From Paraburkholderia sejongensis (GTDB taxonomy: Bacteria; Pseudomonadota; Gammaproteobacteria; Burkholderiales; Burkholderiaceae): a stretch of DNA of 64,000 bases. Every line of letters starts with the position of its first letter. Position 1 is the stretch's first letter. A program made the position numbers and the translations under genes. The stretch lies in contig NZ_JAJITD010000011.1 in NCBI RefSeq assembly GCF_020880815.1, positions 1 to 64,000 on the forward strand, read 5' to 3'. Below are positions 16,699 to 25,507 of this stretch, piece by piece. The notes beneath the pieces were generated by a model that made no database searches, had not been told where the DNA came from, and was given only the letters and a program-made list of their open reading frames with translations.

Positions 16699-17931
16699 TC
16701 ACTTCGCGGCGAATACCGACACCCCGCCATTGACGAACCCGTTTGCCGCGCAAGCTGGACAGCCCGCCGGCGACGTCGCTGACGAGTATGGAACGAAGAT
16801 GAGTCCGGTCGCGGGGTCGACTGCAACCGAATGCGCGTTATTGCCCGTGTTCAGGCGCGCAACGACAGTGCGGGTGCCGGCGTCAACGATAGTCAACACA
16901 GGCGTGCATGGAGATGCAGCCGAACAGGCGCCGTTCGTCGACGCATTGCCGGAAGACGTCCACCGGCTCGCCGCGTTGTAGTAGCGGTTGGTGGGCGGAT
17001 CATATTCGAGTTGATCGCCGCCGCCTGCGTTCAGTGACGTCAGAAGTGCGCCGTTCGAACGGTTGAAAATCTGCATCAGCAAGGGCGCGCCCGTCGTCCC
17101 TTCCCTGCACCCGACCGCAATATCGTTTCCGGGTCCGAGTGCCAGCCCGGTCGGATCACAATTGCCTTCGGGATACATCGCGACGCCCGCGAGGGTCGTG
17201 TAGTTCTGCGTGCCACCGCTCGGTATCGCGCGAATGGACGCCCCGGGCAACTTCACCAGTTCACCATGAGGATTCGCGGTGCTGCCGTCGACGTTTACAT
17301 AAAAGTTATCGCTGGCGGGATCGTACCGGCACGCTTCGAGGCCCGCGGTGGGCTGCCCAGCGCTGTCGGTGAACGTCACTTTGGCGACGATGGTCTGGGT
17401 GGTCGTGTTGATGAACGTGGCGAACGGGGGCGTCTCTTCGGGGCTCGAGATCATAAAGATGCCGTGCGTGGGATCCAGACAACCTTCGTCCGCGCGCACG
17501 CCCGTCGTGCTGACCGTAATTTTGCTTTTCACGACGCCAGAAGCAGGATCGACTATCTTCACAGAGTTCACGTCGCCCACGTAGATCAGATTGCCGACGG
17601 GGGTCGCGCCGTCCGGCCCGGACTGTGAGCTGGGCCCGGGGCCAAGCCCCGTGAACGCGAGGGGACCGCTTCCCTGGATGGCCTTGACGAAGCTGTTCGA
17701 CGGTATGTCGATTTCATCGAGAGAGGCGTTATTTCTGTCGGTGAAATAGTATCGACTACCCAGGACAGTGCCGATATCGAATGAGAAGTTGACGCCTGCC
17801 GCGACGTTTGGCACGGCGATGTCCGATACATGATGCGGCCCGCTCGTGCTGAGATTATCTCCACCACCACAACCTGCAATCGCGAGAACCGCAGACGTCG
17901 CCAATGCGTTCTTCCACCCGTATCTGGACAT
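16699..17931 (-). CDS. lipoprotein with beta-propeller-like repeats
   Basis: A 410-residue exported protein from ATG 17931, which sits behind a GGGAGG site. The lipobox is AIAGC (Cys21), followed by a GGG spacer. The body contains repeating strands of the YVTN/40-residue-repeat type, for example GNLIYVGDVNSVKIVDPASGVV, VLTIVDAGTRTVVARLNTG and AHSVAVDPATGLIFVPYS, which suggests a propeller. Cysteine pairs (EGNCDP, GACSAASPC, CPAC) may form disulfides. It is anchored in the envelope and could bind or sense a ligand; catalytic residues are not evident. It may work with the adjacent sorbosone-dehydrogenase-like lipoprotein. Confidence 0.7.
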   Translation of the reverse strand: MSRYGWKNALATSAVLAIAGCGGGDNLSTSGPHHVSDIAVPNVAAGVNFSFDIGTVLGSRYYFTDRNNASLDEIDIPSNSFVKAIQGSGPLAFTGLGPGPSSQSGPDGATPVGNLIYVGDVNSVKIVDPASGVVKSKITVSTTGVRADEGCLDPTHGIFMISSPEETPPFATFINTTTQTIVAKVTFTDSAGQPTAGLEACRYDPASDNFYVNVDGSTANPHGELVKLPGASIRAIPSGGTQNYTTLAGVAMYPEGNCDPTGLALGPGNDIAVGCREGTTGAPLLMQIFNRSNGALLTSLNAGGGDQLEYDPPTNRYYNAASRWTSSGNASTNGACSAASPCTPVLTIVDAGTRTVVARLNTGNNAHSVAVDPATGLIFVPYSSATSPAGCPACAANGFVNGGVSVFAAK

Positions 17932-18291
17932 CACACACCTCCCATCATCGTCGTCGGAATAGACCTGTCTGAAGCGCGTGCCGGAAGAAATAATGGACAC
18001 TGCTATAGCTTAGGCATTTCGTTAAGCAGTGCTCCTCATCGTTTTCCCAGGGGGTAGGTGTCGTGCCTTCAGATTTCCATAAGATTGCGTGACCGATCTA
18101 TGCAAAGACGCAGCGCATTGATGACGTGCGTTGCTGAAAACAAAACGCGGTCATTGGATGCGCATCCGCGGGCAGCGGAAGCTAGCGCAAGCGCTGTTCC
18201 CGGCCGATCCATTGCGCAGATGCCGGCGCAGTCCAGTGTGAAGTGGTGGAGGCGACGGGCCGCGCATGGACCTTAAGGCACGCCGTCGAAG
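17932..18291. other. intergenic region upstream of propeller lipoprotein
   Basis: These 360 bases are not coding on either strand as far as can be judged; frames are short and lack ribosome sites. They probably carry the promoter of the lipoprotein gene. No repeat recognised. Confidence 0.45.
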
Positions 18292-18558
18292 TTATGGCCT
18301 TCGCGCCGGCACGTTTGCGGGCGCGCCTCGATTGTCTGGCTGTGGCCGGGCCCCTGAACTGTCTGCCGCACGATTTTGACGCGCACTCTCGTCGCCCGAG
18401 GCGTTCTTCTTCGTCGGCGCGCTTTGTGGCGCTGCACGATTCAAGGTTTGCACCTGCAGCAGCTTTAAAAGCTTGGTGTTTGTTTCCGCATTACTTGTAG
18501 CAGCCAGGCCGCATCCGCAAACCAGTCCCGCTGTCAGGGCCCATTTAAGCATGGTCAT
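18292..18558 (-). CDS. small secreted low-complexity protein, 88 aa
   Basis: ATG 18558 follows a GGGAG site by 7 bases. Residues 1-24 form a signal peptide (hydrophobic core with VCGCGLAAT, cut after SNA). The mature part is polar and disordered, rich in Q, N, A, P, S and R, with APTKKNASGDESARQ in the middle. It lacks the glycine runs of the other small secreted proteins but shares layout and size. It stands alone. Function unknown; a periplasmic or extracellular location is inferred from the signal. Confidence 0.6.
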   Translation of the reverse strand: MTMLKWALTAGLVCGCGLAATSNAETNTKLLKLLQVQTLNRAAPQSAPTKKNASGDESARQNRAADSSGARPQPDNRGAPANVPARRP

Positions 18559-18898
18559 TGCTGTCTCCCTCGGCTTACCTGGAAGCGGTCGTACGAATTT
18601 CGCCTCCTATCGGTTAGAGAGAACCGAACGGGACTTTGTTCGACCTCGGCGCGCGCAAGGGCAAATATTTGAGTTGGGCTGAGACTGCGCGGTATGGGCG
18701 AAGCGTGAACTGCGCATATGGGGAGTGAGCGCCTTTTGAGGCGCATACATCTTATGTATGAGCAGATCGGTGGATCGCTATCAGCCATTGAGATAAGTTT
18801 TCTTATCATAAGGTATCAATTTTCTCAGCAAACTCACGCTACTGAAATCACGCCGACGCACACGATAACGGCGGCGATCGTCACCCCCCTGCACCGCG
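18559..18898. other. AT-rich intergenic region
   Basis: These 340 bases are without a supported gene. Part of it (18740-18840) is clearly richer in A and T than the rest of the window and contains a perfect hairpin (18792-18807). Confidence 0.5.
18792..18807. repeat. AT-rich perfect inverted repeat
   Basis: GATAAG (18792-18797), a TTTT loop, then CTTATC (18802-18807). It lies just past the stop of the DUF2628-like gene on the minus strand, so it may be a weak terminator or a protein site; the AT-richness is unusual here. Confidence 0.55.
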
Positions 18899-19234
18899 TT
18901 ACGAATGCCCGGCCTCGCGGCGCCCCGGCAGGTTTTCATCGACCACCCGATACCCCTGCTGCTCCAACGTCCACCGATGCCACCGGTTCCCATACACCCC
19001 GCACCCGACGGCAAACAGAACAGAGAGCAAAAACCCGATCAGATCCGCGGCTTCGCCCCACAAACCGATCCCGAGAAAAATCACATTGATGCCGAGCATC
19101 ACGAACGCGGCGAACCACATCCGTTTCGATAGCGCCCAGATAAAACCGAGCAGACAAGCGCCCCAACTAAACCCTGTCGCGACCGCGACGGCCTGCTGCC
19201 GGTGTGGATGTTGCAAATAGATCGGTGCGCCCAT
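18899..19234 (-). CDS. small DUF2628-like membrane protein, 111 aa
   Basis: ATG 19234 is chosen; the frame is open further upstream, but that part is unlike membrane protein sequence. After a basic head there are two to three hydrophobic segments: GACLLGFIWALSKRMWFAAFVMLGINVIFLGIG (about 26-58) and ADLIGFLLSVLFAVGCGVYGN (about 63-83), then a polar tail with RWHRWTLEQQGYRVV. The WALSKR-W pattern after the first helix and the YGNRWH segment resemble DUF2628 proteins, which have no known function. It is inner-membrane, with no operon partner. Confidence 0.7.
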   Translation of the reverse strand: MGAPIYLQHPHRQQAVAVATGFSWGACLLGFIWALSKRMWFAAFVMLGINVIFLGIGLWGEAADLIGFLLSVLFAVGCGVYGNRWHRWTLEQQGYRVVDENLPGRREAGHS

Positions 19235-19489
19235 TTTTCTCGCCGGATTCCTTTCGATAGTGTCAGGCGCCGGTTCAGCGCCCGAAGCGCTTTTTAACAC
19301 GCGACTGCGTCACGCCGATGAGCGTGCGGTACCTCACGATACCTCGCGATACCGCCGTCCCCCGTCCATGACGACCCGCAGCATAGCTGCTACCCTTGCT
19401 GAATATTCAGGCGCGCAAGGCGGTGCAAGCAGCCTCGGCGACCGTACGCACGCGCCATCCACGCAAACTCGACCCGCACCGGAGCCCGC

Positions 19490-19810
19490 ATGGCCACCGT
19501 CACCCCGTATTCGTCCACCTCCCCCACCCGCGCCGAACTCGACGCGCTGCCCGGCGTCACCGTCGTCGAATTCGGCGCGAACTGGTGCGGCATCTGTCAG
19601 GGCGCGCAGGCATCGATTGCCAAGGCGCTCGCGCCGCACACTGCCGTGCGGCACCTGAAAATCGAGGACGGTCCCGGCCGCCCGCTCGGCCGCTCGTTCA
19701 AGGTCAAGCTATGGCCGACGCTGGTGCTGATGCGCGACGGCGCCGAAGTCGCGCGCGTGGTCCGGCCGACGCGCGCGGAAGATATCGAGGACGCATTCGC
19801 TTCGCTCTGA
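19490..19810 (+). CDS. thioredoxin-family protein
   Basis: A 106-residue cytosolic thioredoxin fold. The active site is NWCGIC (Cys33, Cys36), with Ile in place of the usual Pro between the cysteines, preceded by the strand VTVVEFGA. The cis-proline is in LWPTLVLMRDG near 75-85. Length equals classical thioredoxin, but the CGIC site implies a different redox potential. It is followed after 12 bp by yjbQ and then by the aldolase gene, so these three may be one transcript. A disulfide reductase role is inferred. Confidence 0.85.
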   Translation: MATVTPYSSTSPTRAELDALPGVTVVEFGANWCGICQGAQASIAKALAPHTAVRHLKIEDGPGRPLGRSFKVKLWPTLVLMRDGAEVARVVRPTRAEDIEDAFASL

Positions 19811-19822
19811 CTCGCACCCATC

Positions 19823-20242
19823 ATGCGCCAGGCTATCCATCATCTGAGCGTTCAGGCCCGTACCCGGGGCTTCGTCGAATTTACCGGCGAGGTCCGCCGT
19901 TTCGTCGCCGAACAGGGCATCCGTACCGGCCTGCTGACGCTGTTCTGCCGTCATACGTCGGCGTCGCTATTGATCCAGGAGAACGCCGATCCATCGGTGC
20001 GGCGCGATCTCGAACGTTACTTCGCGACGCTCGCGCCCGAAGATGCCACACGCTACGAACACGACACCGAAGGCCCCGACGACATGCCCGCCCATCTGCG
20101 CACCGCGCTCACTCAGGTGCAGTTGTCGGTGCCGGTCGAACATGGGCGGATGGTGCTCGGCACCTGGCAGGGGCTGTATCTGTTCGAGCATCGTCAGCAC
20201 CCGCAGCCGCGCGATATCGTGCTGCATCTGCTCGGTGAATAA
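19823..20242 (+). CDS. yjbQ: YjbQ/UPF0047 family protein
   Basis: Conserved 139-residue protein of the YjbQ family, for which weak thiamine-phosphate synthase activity has been reported in E. coli. Key blocks are intact: FCRHTSASLLIQENADPSVRRDL at about 41-63, HDTEGPDDMPAHLRTAL near 79-95, and GTWQGLYLFEHR near 113-124 with the conserved His. It starts 12 bp after the thioredoxin stop and ends about 100 bp before the aldolase start. The true cellular role of the family is unsettled. Confidence 0.92.
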   Translation: MRQAIHHLSVQARTRGFVEFTGEVRRFVAEQGIRTGLLTLFCRHTSASLLIQENADPSVRRDLERYFATLAPEDATRYEHDTEGPDDMPAHLRTALTQVQLSVPVEHGRMVLGTWQGLYLFEHRQHPQPRDIVLHLLGE

Positions 20243-20343
20243 ATCCGTCACACGCATTGCCCGAAGGAACCCGCCACCGACTTTTCACCGCACACCGGTC
20301 CCGGCCGAACCGCGCCGGAGCCGATCGAAAGGGAGCACGACTC

Positions 20344-21363
20344 ATGGACACCCGTAGCGAGCTGCAAGCCACCGTCGACGCAATGGTTCAACCCGGCAAG
20401 GGTCTTCTTGCCGCCGACGAGAGCGGCCCGACCATCGCCAAACGCTTCAAGACGATCGGCCTCGAATCGACCGACGAACATCGCCGCGCGTACCGGAACC
20501 TGCTGCTCTCCACGCCGGGGCTCGGCGAGTTCATCAGCGGCGTGATCCTCTACGAGGAAACGCTCGGCCAGAAAGCCGACGACGGCACGCCGTTCCCGCA
20601 ACTGGCCGCCGCCAACGGCGTGGTGCCCGGTATCAAGGTCGATCTCGGCAAGGTGCCGCTCGCGCTGTCGCCCGGCGACGAAATCACCGAAGGGCTCGAC
20701 GGGCTCGCGAAACGCTTCGTCGACTACAAGCGGCAAGGCGCGCGCTTCGCGAAATGGCGCGCGGTCTACAACATCAGCGCGACCCTGCCGAGCCGCGCGG
20801 CGATCGAGGCCAACGCGGAATCGCTTGCGCGCTACGCGGCGATCTGTCAGGAAGCCGGGATCGTGCCGATCGTCGAGCCCGAGGTGCTGATGGACGGCGA
20901 CCACACGATCGGCCGCTGCGCGGAAGTGACCGAGGCGGTGTTGCACGAGGTCTTTCATGCGCTGCACCGGCATCGCGTGGTGCTCGAACACATGCTGCTC
21001 AAACCGAGCATGGTGCTGGCCGGCGCCGAGCACCAGCAGCAGTCGAGCACCGCGGAGATCGCCGCGGCCACCGTGCGGGTGCTCAAGCGTACGGTGCCGG
21101 CGGCGGTGCCCGGCATCGTGTTTCTGTCCGGCGGGCAGTCGCCGGAGGAAGCGACCGCGAATCTCGACGCGATGAACCGGCTCGGCGCGCTGCCGTGGAA
21201 TCTGAGCTTCTCGTATGGACGCGCGTTGCAGGAGCCGCCATTGAATGCGTGGCGCGGTCAGGCGGCCAACGTCAAGGAGGCGCAGCAGGCACTGCTCAAG
21301 CGCGCCCGGCTCAATGGCGCGGCCGCCCTCGGCAAATACGACGCGTCGATGGAGAAAGACTGA
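20344..21363 (+). CDS. fructose-bisphosphate aldolase, class I
   Basis: Cleaves fructose-1,6-bisphosphate to dihydroxyacetone-P and glyceraldehyde-3-P through a Schiff base. ATG 20344 behind AAAGGGAG gives 339 residues. The family start GLLAADESGPTIAKRF lies at 20-35, the acid pair in PIVEPEVLMDGDH near 175-187, the Schiff-base lysine K220 in EHMLLKPSMV, and the phosphate site LSGGQSPEEAT in the last third. It is the eukaryote-like class I type, metal-independent, rather than the class II enzyme usual in central metabolism. It faces the esterase gene with only 5 bp between stops. Confidence 0.94.
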   Translation: MDTRSELQATVDAMVQPGKGLLAADESGPTIAKRFKTIGLESTDEHRRAYRNLLLSTPGLGEFISGVILYEETLGQKADDGTPFPQLAAANGVVPGIKVDLGKVPLALSPGDEITEGLDGLAKRFVDYKRQGARFAKWRAVYNISATLPSRAAIEANAESLARYAAICQEAGIVPIVEPEVLMDGDHTIGRCAEVTEAVLHEVFHALHRHRVVLEHMLLKPSMVLAGAEHQQQSSTAEIAAATVRVLKRTVPAAVPGIVFLSGGQSPEEATANLDAMNRLGALPWNLSFSYGRALQEPPLNAWRGQAANVKEAQQALLKRARLNGAAALGKYDASMEKD

Positions 21364-21368
21364 CCAGG

Positions 21369-22385
21369 TCACCTCTGCCCGAACACCGCCCGCTGCGCCG
21401 CCGCGACAAACGCCTGCGCATCGCGGGCCGCCTGCACGGCCGCCGTCAGCCCGAAAAACTCGTGCGTCGCGCCCTGATAGTTGCGATGCTCGACCGCGGC
21501 GCCGGCCTCGCGCAGTTTCATCGCCAGCGTCTCGCCGTCCGAGCGCAGCGGATCGATGCCGGCCGTCACGATCGCGGTCGGCGGCAGACCCGCGAGGTTC
21601 GCGCTCGCGACATCGAGTAACGGGCTCGTCAGATCGGACTCGCTATTGATCAGGTTCTGCATGAACCACAGCATCATCGCCTTGTTCAGCGGCTTCGCGT
21701 TGCGGTTCTCCTCGTAGGAGAGCGACACGATGTTGTTGGTCGCGACCGGATGGATCAGCGCCTGATGGACCGGCAGCGCCACACCGCTGTCGCGCGCGCG
21801 GATCGACACGTTCAGCGCCAGATTGCCGCCCGCGCTTTCGCCCATTACCGCGAGTCGGGCGGGATCGCCCCCGAGGCTCGTCGCGTCGTCGATCAACCAG
21901 CACCACGCGGCGAACGCATCGTCGTGCGCGGCCGGCAGCCGATGCTCGGGCGCCTGCCGGTAATGCGCAGACACGACGATCGCGCGGCTGCGCGCGGCCA
22001 TCGCGCGCGGGGTCTCGTCGTAGCTGTCGAGGTCGCCGAGCACCCAGCCGCCGCCGTGGAAATACAGCACGAGCGGAAACGGTCCGTCCCCCTGGGGCAC
22101 ATACACGCGAGCCGGATTGGCGCCGGCCGCGCCGGGAATCACGATGTCCTCGCTGCTGACCGCATCGAGTTCTTGCCGCATCTGCGCGCTCGAGCCGGAC
22201 TCGTTCGTCAGGTGCCCGGCCGCATCGGCAAGCGTCGGCTGTTCCCGTGCTTCGGATACCGAACATTCTTCGATCGGCTTCGGGTTCAGCCGCGCGAACG
22301 CATCGAGCACGGCTTTCATGTCGGCATCGGCGTGGCCGCTGGGGTCCATGCCGATCATGCCCTTCACGGTATCGACGAGGGTCAT
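21369..22385 (-). CDS. alpha/beta hydrolase, HSL-type esterase
   Basis: Carboxylesterase of the hormone-sensitive-lipase (type IV) group, 338 residues. The oxyanion-hole motif FHGGGW is at 109-114 and the nucleophile motif GESAGG at 182-187 (Ser184). The Asp is in TAGIDPLRSDGE near 282, and the His in GATHEFFGL near 310. No signal peptide is seen, so it is cytosolic. These enzymes cleave short-chain esters; the real substrate is unknown. It is a single gene, convergent with the aldolase. Confidence 0.92.
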   Translation of the reverse strand: MTLVDTVKGMIGMDPSGHADADMKAVLDAFARLNPKPIEECSVSEAREQPTLADAAGHLTNESGSSAQMRQELDAVSSEDIVIPGAAGANPARVYVPQGDGPFPLVLYFHGGGWVLGDLDSYDETPRAMAARSRAIVVSAHYRQAPEHRLPAAHDDAFAAWCWLIDDATSLGGDPARLAVMGESAGGNLALNVSIRARDSGVALPVHQALIHPVATNNIVSLSYEENRNAKPLNKAMMLWFMQNLINSESDLTSPLLDVASANLAGLPPTAIVTAGIDPLRSDGETLAMKLREAGAAVEHRNYQGATHEFFGLTAAVQAARDAQAFVAAAQRAVFGQR

Positions 22386-22630
22386 CGGGGCGCTCCTCGA
22401 GGCGACCGCGCACGGTCGCCGGAAAAAGGAAGCACGGACCCATCGGAGGCTTTCGAATCGCGCGGCGCTCGACAGCCATGCATATCGGCGCGTTCAGCAA
22501 GCGCTATACCTGGCGATGCGCACAGAAAAGCGGTTACCGCGCGCGCCGATCGTCTCGATCCACGCGTCGCCGCAACCGCCTGTCATCTGCAGCGGTTGAC
22601 CTTGCGCGCCGCGTCAGCCCAGCGCGACCC

Positions 22631-22927
22631 CTACTGCCCCTTCGTATCGCTGCTCGCGTCCGCGCCCGGCATGTTGGTGGTATCGGTGGCCGGCTTGGTG
22701 GTTTTCGAGTGCTTCTTCGCGTGGTGTTTGCTCTGATGGCTCATGCCGCCCGCCGCCGCCGCGCCGGCATCGCCGCCCTCGCGTGACGAGGTCGCGGTAT
22801 TGCTGTTCGGGTCGTTGCCGGCCGGGCCGCCGCCTCCTCCGCCGCCGGCGCCCTGCGCGAGCGCTAGCGACGAAGCGGCGAGCCAACTGGAAACGAGCAC
22901 TGCGTGTCTGATCTTCACGATCGTCAT
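22631..22927 (-). CDS. small secreted glycine-rich protein, 98 aa
   Basis: ATG 22927 starts a signal peptide (about 1-25, cut after LALA) followed by QGAGGGGGGG, a Ser/Thr/Ala segment and a very basic stretch KHHAKKHSKTTKP near 66-78, then an acidic end. The order signal, glycine run, then basic tail matches the 16195-16512 protein, so the two look like paralogues. A ribosome site CAGGAGAA lies just upstream. It has no folded domain and is probably disordered in the periplasm. It lies directly upstream of nothing else on this strand. Function unknown. Confidence 0.75.
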   Translation of the reverse strand: MTIVKIRHAVLVSSWLAASSLALAQGAGGGGGGGPAGNDPNSNTATSSREGGDAGAAAAGGMSHQSKHHAKKHSKTTKPATDTTNMPGADASSDTKGQ

Positions 22928-23053
22928 GTCGATTCTCCTGGGTGTCGAAAGTATCGAAAGGACGCCGGCACGCGAGGGCCGCGTGCGCTTATCCCCCAGC
23001 GACGATTCAGCAAGGGCCGTGCCGCGCGTGCGGCGCGGTGCACGCAGTCGAGG

Positions 23054-25213
23054 TCACGGCTCGCACGCGACCAGCGCGTGCAGTTCGTCGATATTGAACG
23101 GCTTCGCGAGAATCGCGATGCCGAGCCGCCGCGCGCGTTCGAGTTCGTCCGCGTAGCCGGTCATCAGCGCGATCTTCTGCGACGGCCACGCGCTGCGCAC
23201 TTTCTCGGCGAGGTCGATGCCGTTCAGCTTGCCCGGCATCTGGATATCGGACAGCACCAGCTCGAAGCGTGCGCCCCCGTTCAGCACGTCGAAGGCCTGA
23301 TCCGCGGTCGGTTCGTGGCGCACCTCGCAGCCGAAGGTTTCGAGCACCGCGGCTACGCCGGCCGCGACGTCCTCGTTGTCCTCGACCAGCAGCACCGCGC
23401 TGTTCGGCGTCGCGACCGCGTGCGGCGCCTCGACGCTCGCACTCGCGCCGCGCGGGATATGACGCGGCAGGAACAGCCGCACCGTGGTGCCACTGCCCGG
23501 CACGCTGTCGATCTTCGCGGTGCCGCCGGCCTGCTCGCACATCGACAGCACCTGGGCGAGTCCCAGCCCGGTGCCCGAGCCGCGCAGCTTGGTCGTAAAC
23601 AGCGGCTCGAACGCGCGCCGCGCGACCGCCTCGGGCATTCCCTCGCCGTCGTCGGAACAGGCGATCAGCACGTATTCGCCGTCCGGCAGCAGCGTATCGC
23701 TGCTGACCAGCCGGTTGTTCTGGCAGCGGATCACGAAGTGGCCGCCGCGCGGCATCGCATCGCGCGCATTCATCGCGATGTTCATGATTGCGAATTCGAG
23801 GTCGGTGGGGTCCGCCAGCACCTGCCACAGATGCTCCGCAATCCTCAGCGACAGCTCGACCTTGTCGCCGAGCGCCGCGCCGAGCAGCGGCGCGGCCGCC
23901 GGCAGCCAGCGCGACAGATCGACCGGCTCCTGCTTGAGCGGCTGCTTGCGCGCGACGCTCAGCAACTGGCGCGTCAGCGTTTCGGCCGAGGTGGTGGCGC
24001 GCTCGACCGCGAGCACTTCTTTTTCCAGATTGTTGTAATGCTTCAGGCGCGCGAGTTCGGTATTGGCCGACACCACCATCAGCAGATTGTTGAAGTCGTG
24101 CGCGACGTTCGCGACCAGGTTGCCGAGCGCGCCCATGCGCTGCAACTGCCGGCTCGACGCCTCGGCCGACAGCCGCATCGCGACCTCGCCCTGCCAGCGC
24201 TCCCACGCGCGCCGCTCCGCTTCGAGCTGGCGCAGCGAGTAAAACACCAGCAGCCAGATCGCGATGCACGGCACCGCGGTCAAGCCGGCGATCATCAGAA
24301 AATGGCTGCGCCAGCCGGCGACGATCGACGAAATCGCGTACGCGCTCATCACATAGAGCGGATAGTCGCCGACGCGGCGAAACGCGAGCAGCCGCTCGAT
24401 GCCGTCGACGCTCGACTTCAGCCGCACGTGGCCGAACAGCTGTTTGTCGCGCATCGCGGCGGTAAACGCGCTGTTCGCCGCCGGTCGCGCGCCCTGCGGC
24501 CAGGCCGGATAGCGCACTAGCAGACTGCCGTCCTGGCGATACAGCGCGAGCGTAAGCGACGGATCCTGATTGGTCAGATCGCGATAAAAGCGCGCAAAGT
24601 ACTCGTTGCGCAGCGCGACGCTGACTACGCCGAGAAACTGGCCGTCCGCGCCCGAGCGGCCGGTGGTAGTCGTGAACACATCGGTTTTCGAGAGCGGCCC
24701 GAACATCGGCAGCGAAAAATAGGGCTGCGGCCGCACCGCCTTCGCGGCGAGAAAATCTTCGCGCTGCGCGATCGAAATCGTCGGCGCGGGATAAGTGAGG
24801 CTCGACGCGAGCAGATCGCCGTTCGCGCCGAGCAGCCCGATCGACGCCACCTGTGGGAAATCACCGCCGATCTCGCGCAGACGAGCGTGCAGTTCGCCCT
24901 CGCGCGCGCGGATCTGCGCGTCGTCGGCATTGCCGAGCAGATCGATGATGCGCGAGGCCATCTGGCGGTTCAGGTCGAGCACCTTGACCGCCTGCTCGTC
25001 GGCGACCCGCGCGAGCCGGTCGATCATGTCGTTCGCGTCGGCGATCCGGCGCTGGTAGTCGAAATAGCCGTAGCCGGCGAGGCAGGCCAACGGAAATACG
25101 ATCGACACTGCCAGCACGATGAGCAGCATCCGGCGCGTCGCGGCGAAATTGCGCGACGGCATCGGTAAATCGACTGCGACTCGTTCTGCACGCTGCACGG
25201 TCCTGCACTCCAT
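23054..25213 (-). CDS. hybrid histidine kinase with receiver domain
   Basis: A 719-residue inner-membrane sensor. TM1 (about 28-50) and TM2 (about 290-315) flank a large periplasmic sensor region of dCACHE type. The kinase H box is VANVAHDFNNLLMVV near 365, the N box NIAMNARDAMPRGG near 460, and the G boxes DDGEGMPEAV and GTGLGL follow. A C-terminal receiver holds LLVEDNEDV and the phospho-acceptor in LVLSDIQMPG; its conserved Lys is in AILAKPFN. ATG 25213 is next to a TTG at 25216; a start at 25162 is also possible. No response regulator gene is adjacent, so its output is unknown. Confidence 0.9.
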   Translation of the reverse strand: MECRTVQRAERVAVDLPMPSRNFAATRRMLLIVLAVSIVFPLACLAGYGYFDYQRRIADANDMIDRLARVADEQAVKVLDLNRQMASRIIDLLGNADDAQIRAREGELHARLREIGGDFPQVASIGLLGANGDLLASSLTYPAPTISIAQREDFLAAKAVRPQPYFSLPMFGPLSKTDVFTTTTGRSGADGQFLGVVSVALRNEYFARFYRDLTNQDPSLTLALYRQDGSLLVRYPAWPQGARPAANSAFTAAMRDKQLFGHVRLKSSVDGIERLLAFRRVGDYPLYVMSAYAISSIVAGWRSHFLMIAGLTAVPCIAIWLLVFYSLRQLEAERRAWERWQGEVAMRLSAEASSRQLQRMGALGNLVANVAHDFNNLLMVVSANTELARLKHYNNLEKEVLAVERATTSAETLTRQLLSVARKQPLKQEPVDLSRWLPAAAPLLGAALGDKVELSLRIAEHLWQVLADPTDLEFAIMNIAMNARDAMPRGGHFVIRCQNNRLVSSDTLLPDGEYVLIACSDDGEGMPEAVARRAFEPLFTTKLRGSGTGLGLAQVLSMCEQAGGTAKIDSVPGSGTTVRLFLPRHIPRGASASVEAPHAVATPNSAVLLVEDNEDVAAGVAAVLETFGCEVRHEPTADQAFDVLNGGARFELVLSDIQMPGKLNGIDLAEKVRSAWPSQKIALMTGYADELERARRLGIAILAKPFNIDELHALVACEP

Positions 25214-25507
25214 CAAATTGCTTACGATCGGGAACGTTCTGCCGGCAACTTCGCGTCCGGCTGTTCGCTCGCTAATTCATTTATCTCGAAATTTACCCCA
25301 CATCCGCCGATGTTCCCAAGCGGCTCGGCACCCGCCAACGCGCGTCGCCGCCGCGGCCCGAGCCGGCGCGGGTCGGGCTTTTCCGGGCACAACGATTGCT
25401 GCCGCATTGCTGCTTCATTGTTGCTGCGTCGCAGCCCCAGCCCGAGTCCCCGCCTGCCGCCGCAGCGCGGCGCCGGCGGCCGGTTTTTCCGCCCGTGAGG
25501 AATCTCC

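Noticed and set aside
22904..24520. Plus-strand frame of 538 codons opposite the hybrid kinase
   Set aside because: It is an arginine-rich shadow of the kinase gene, a common effect in GC-rich DNA, with no ribosome site.
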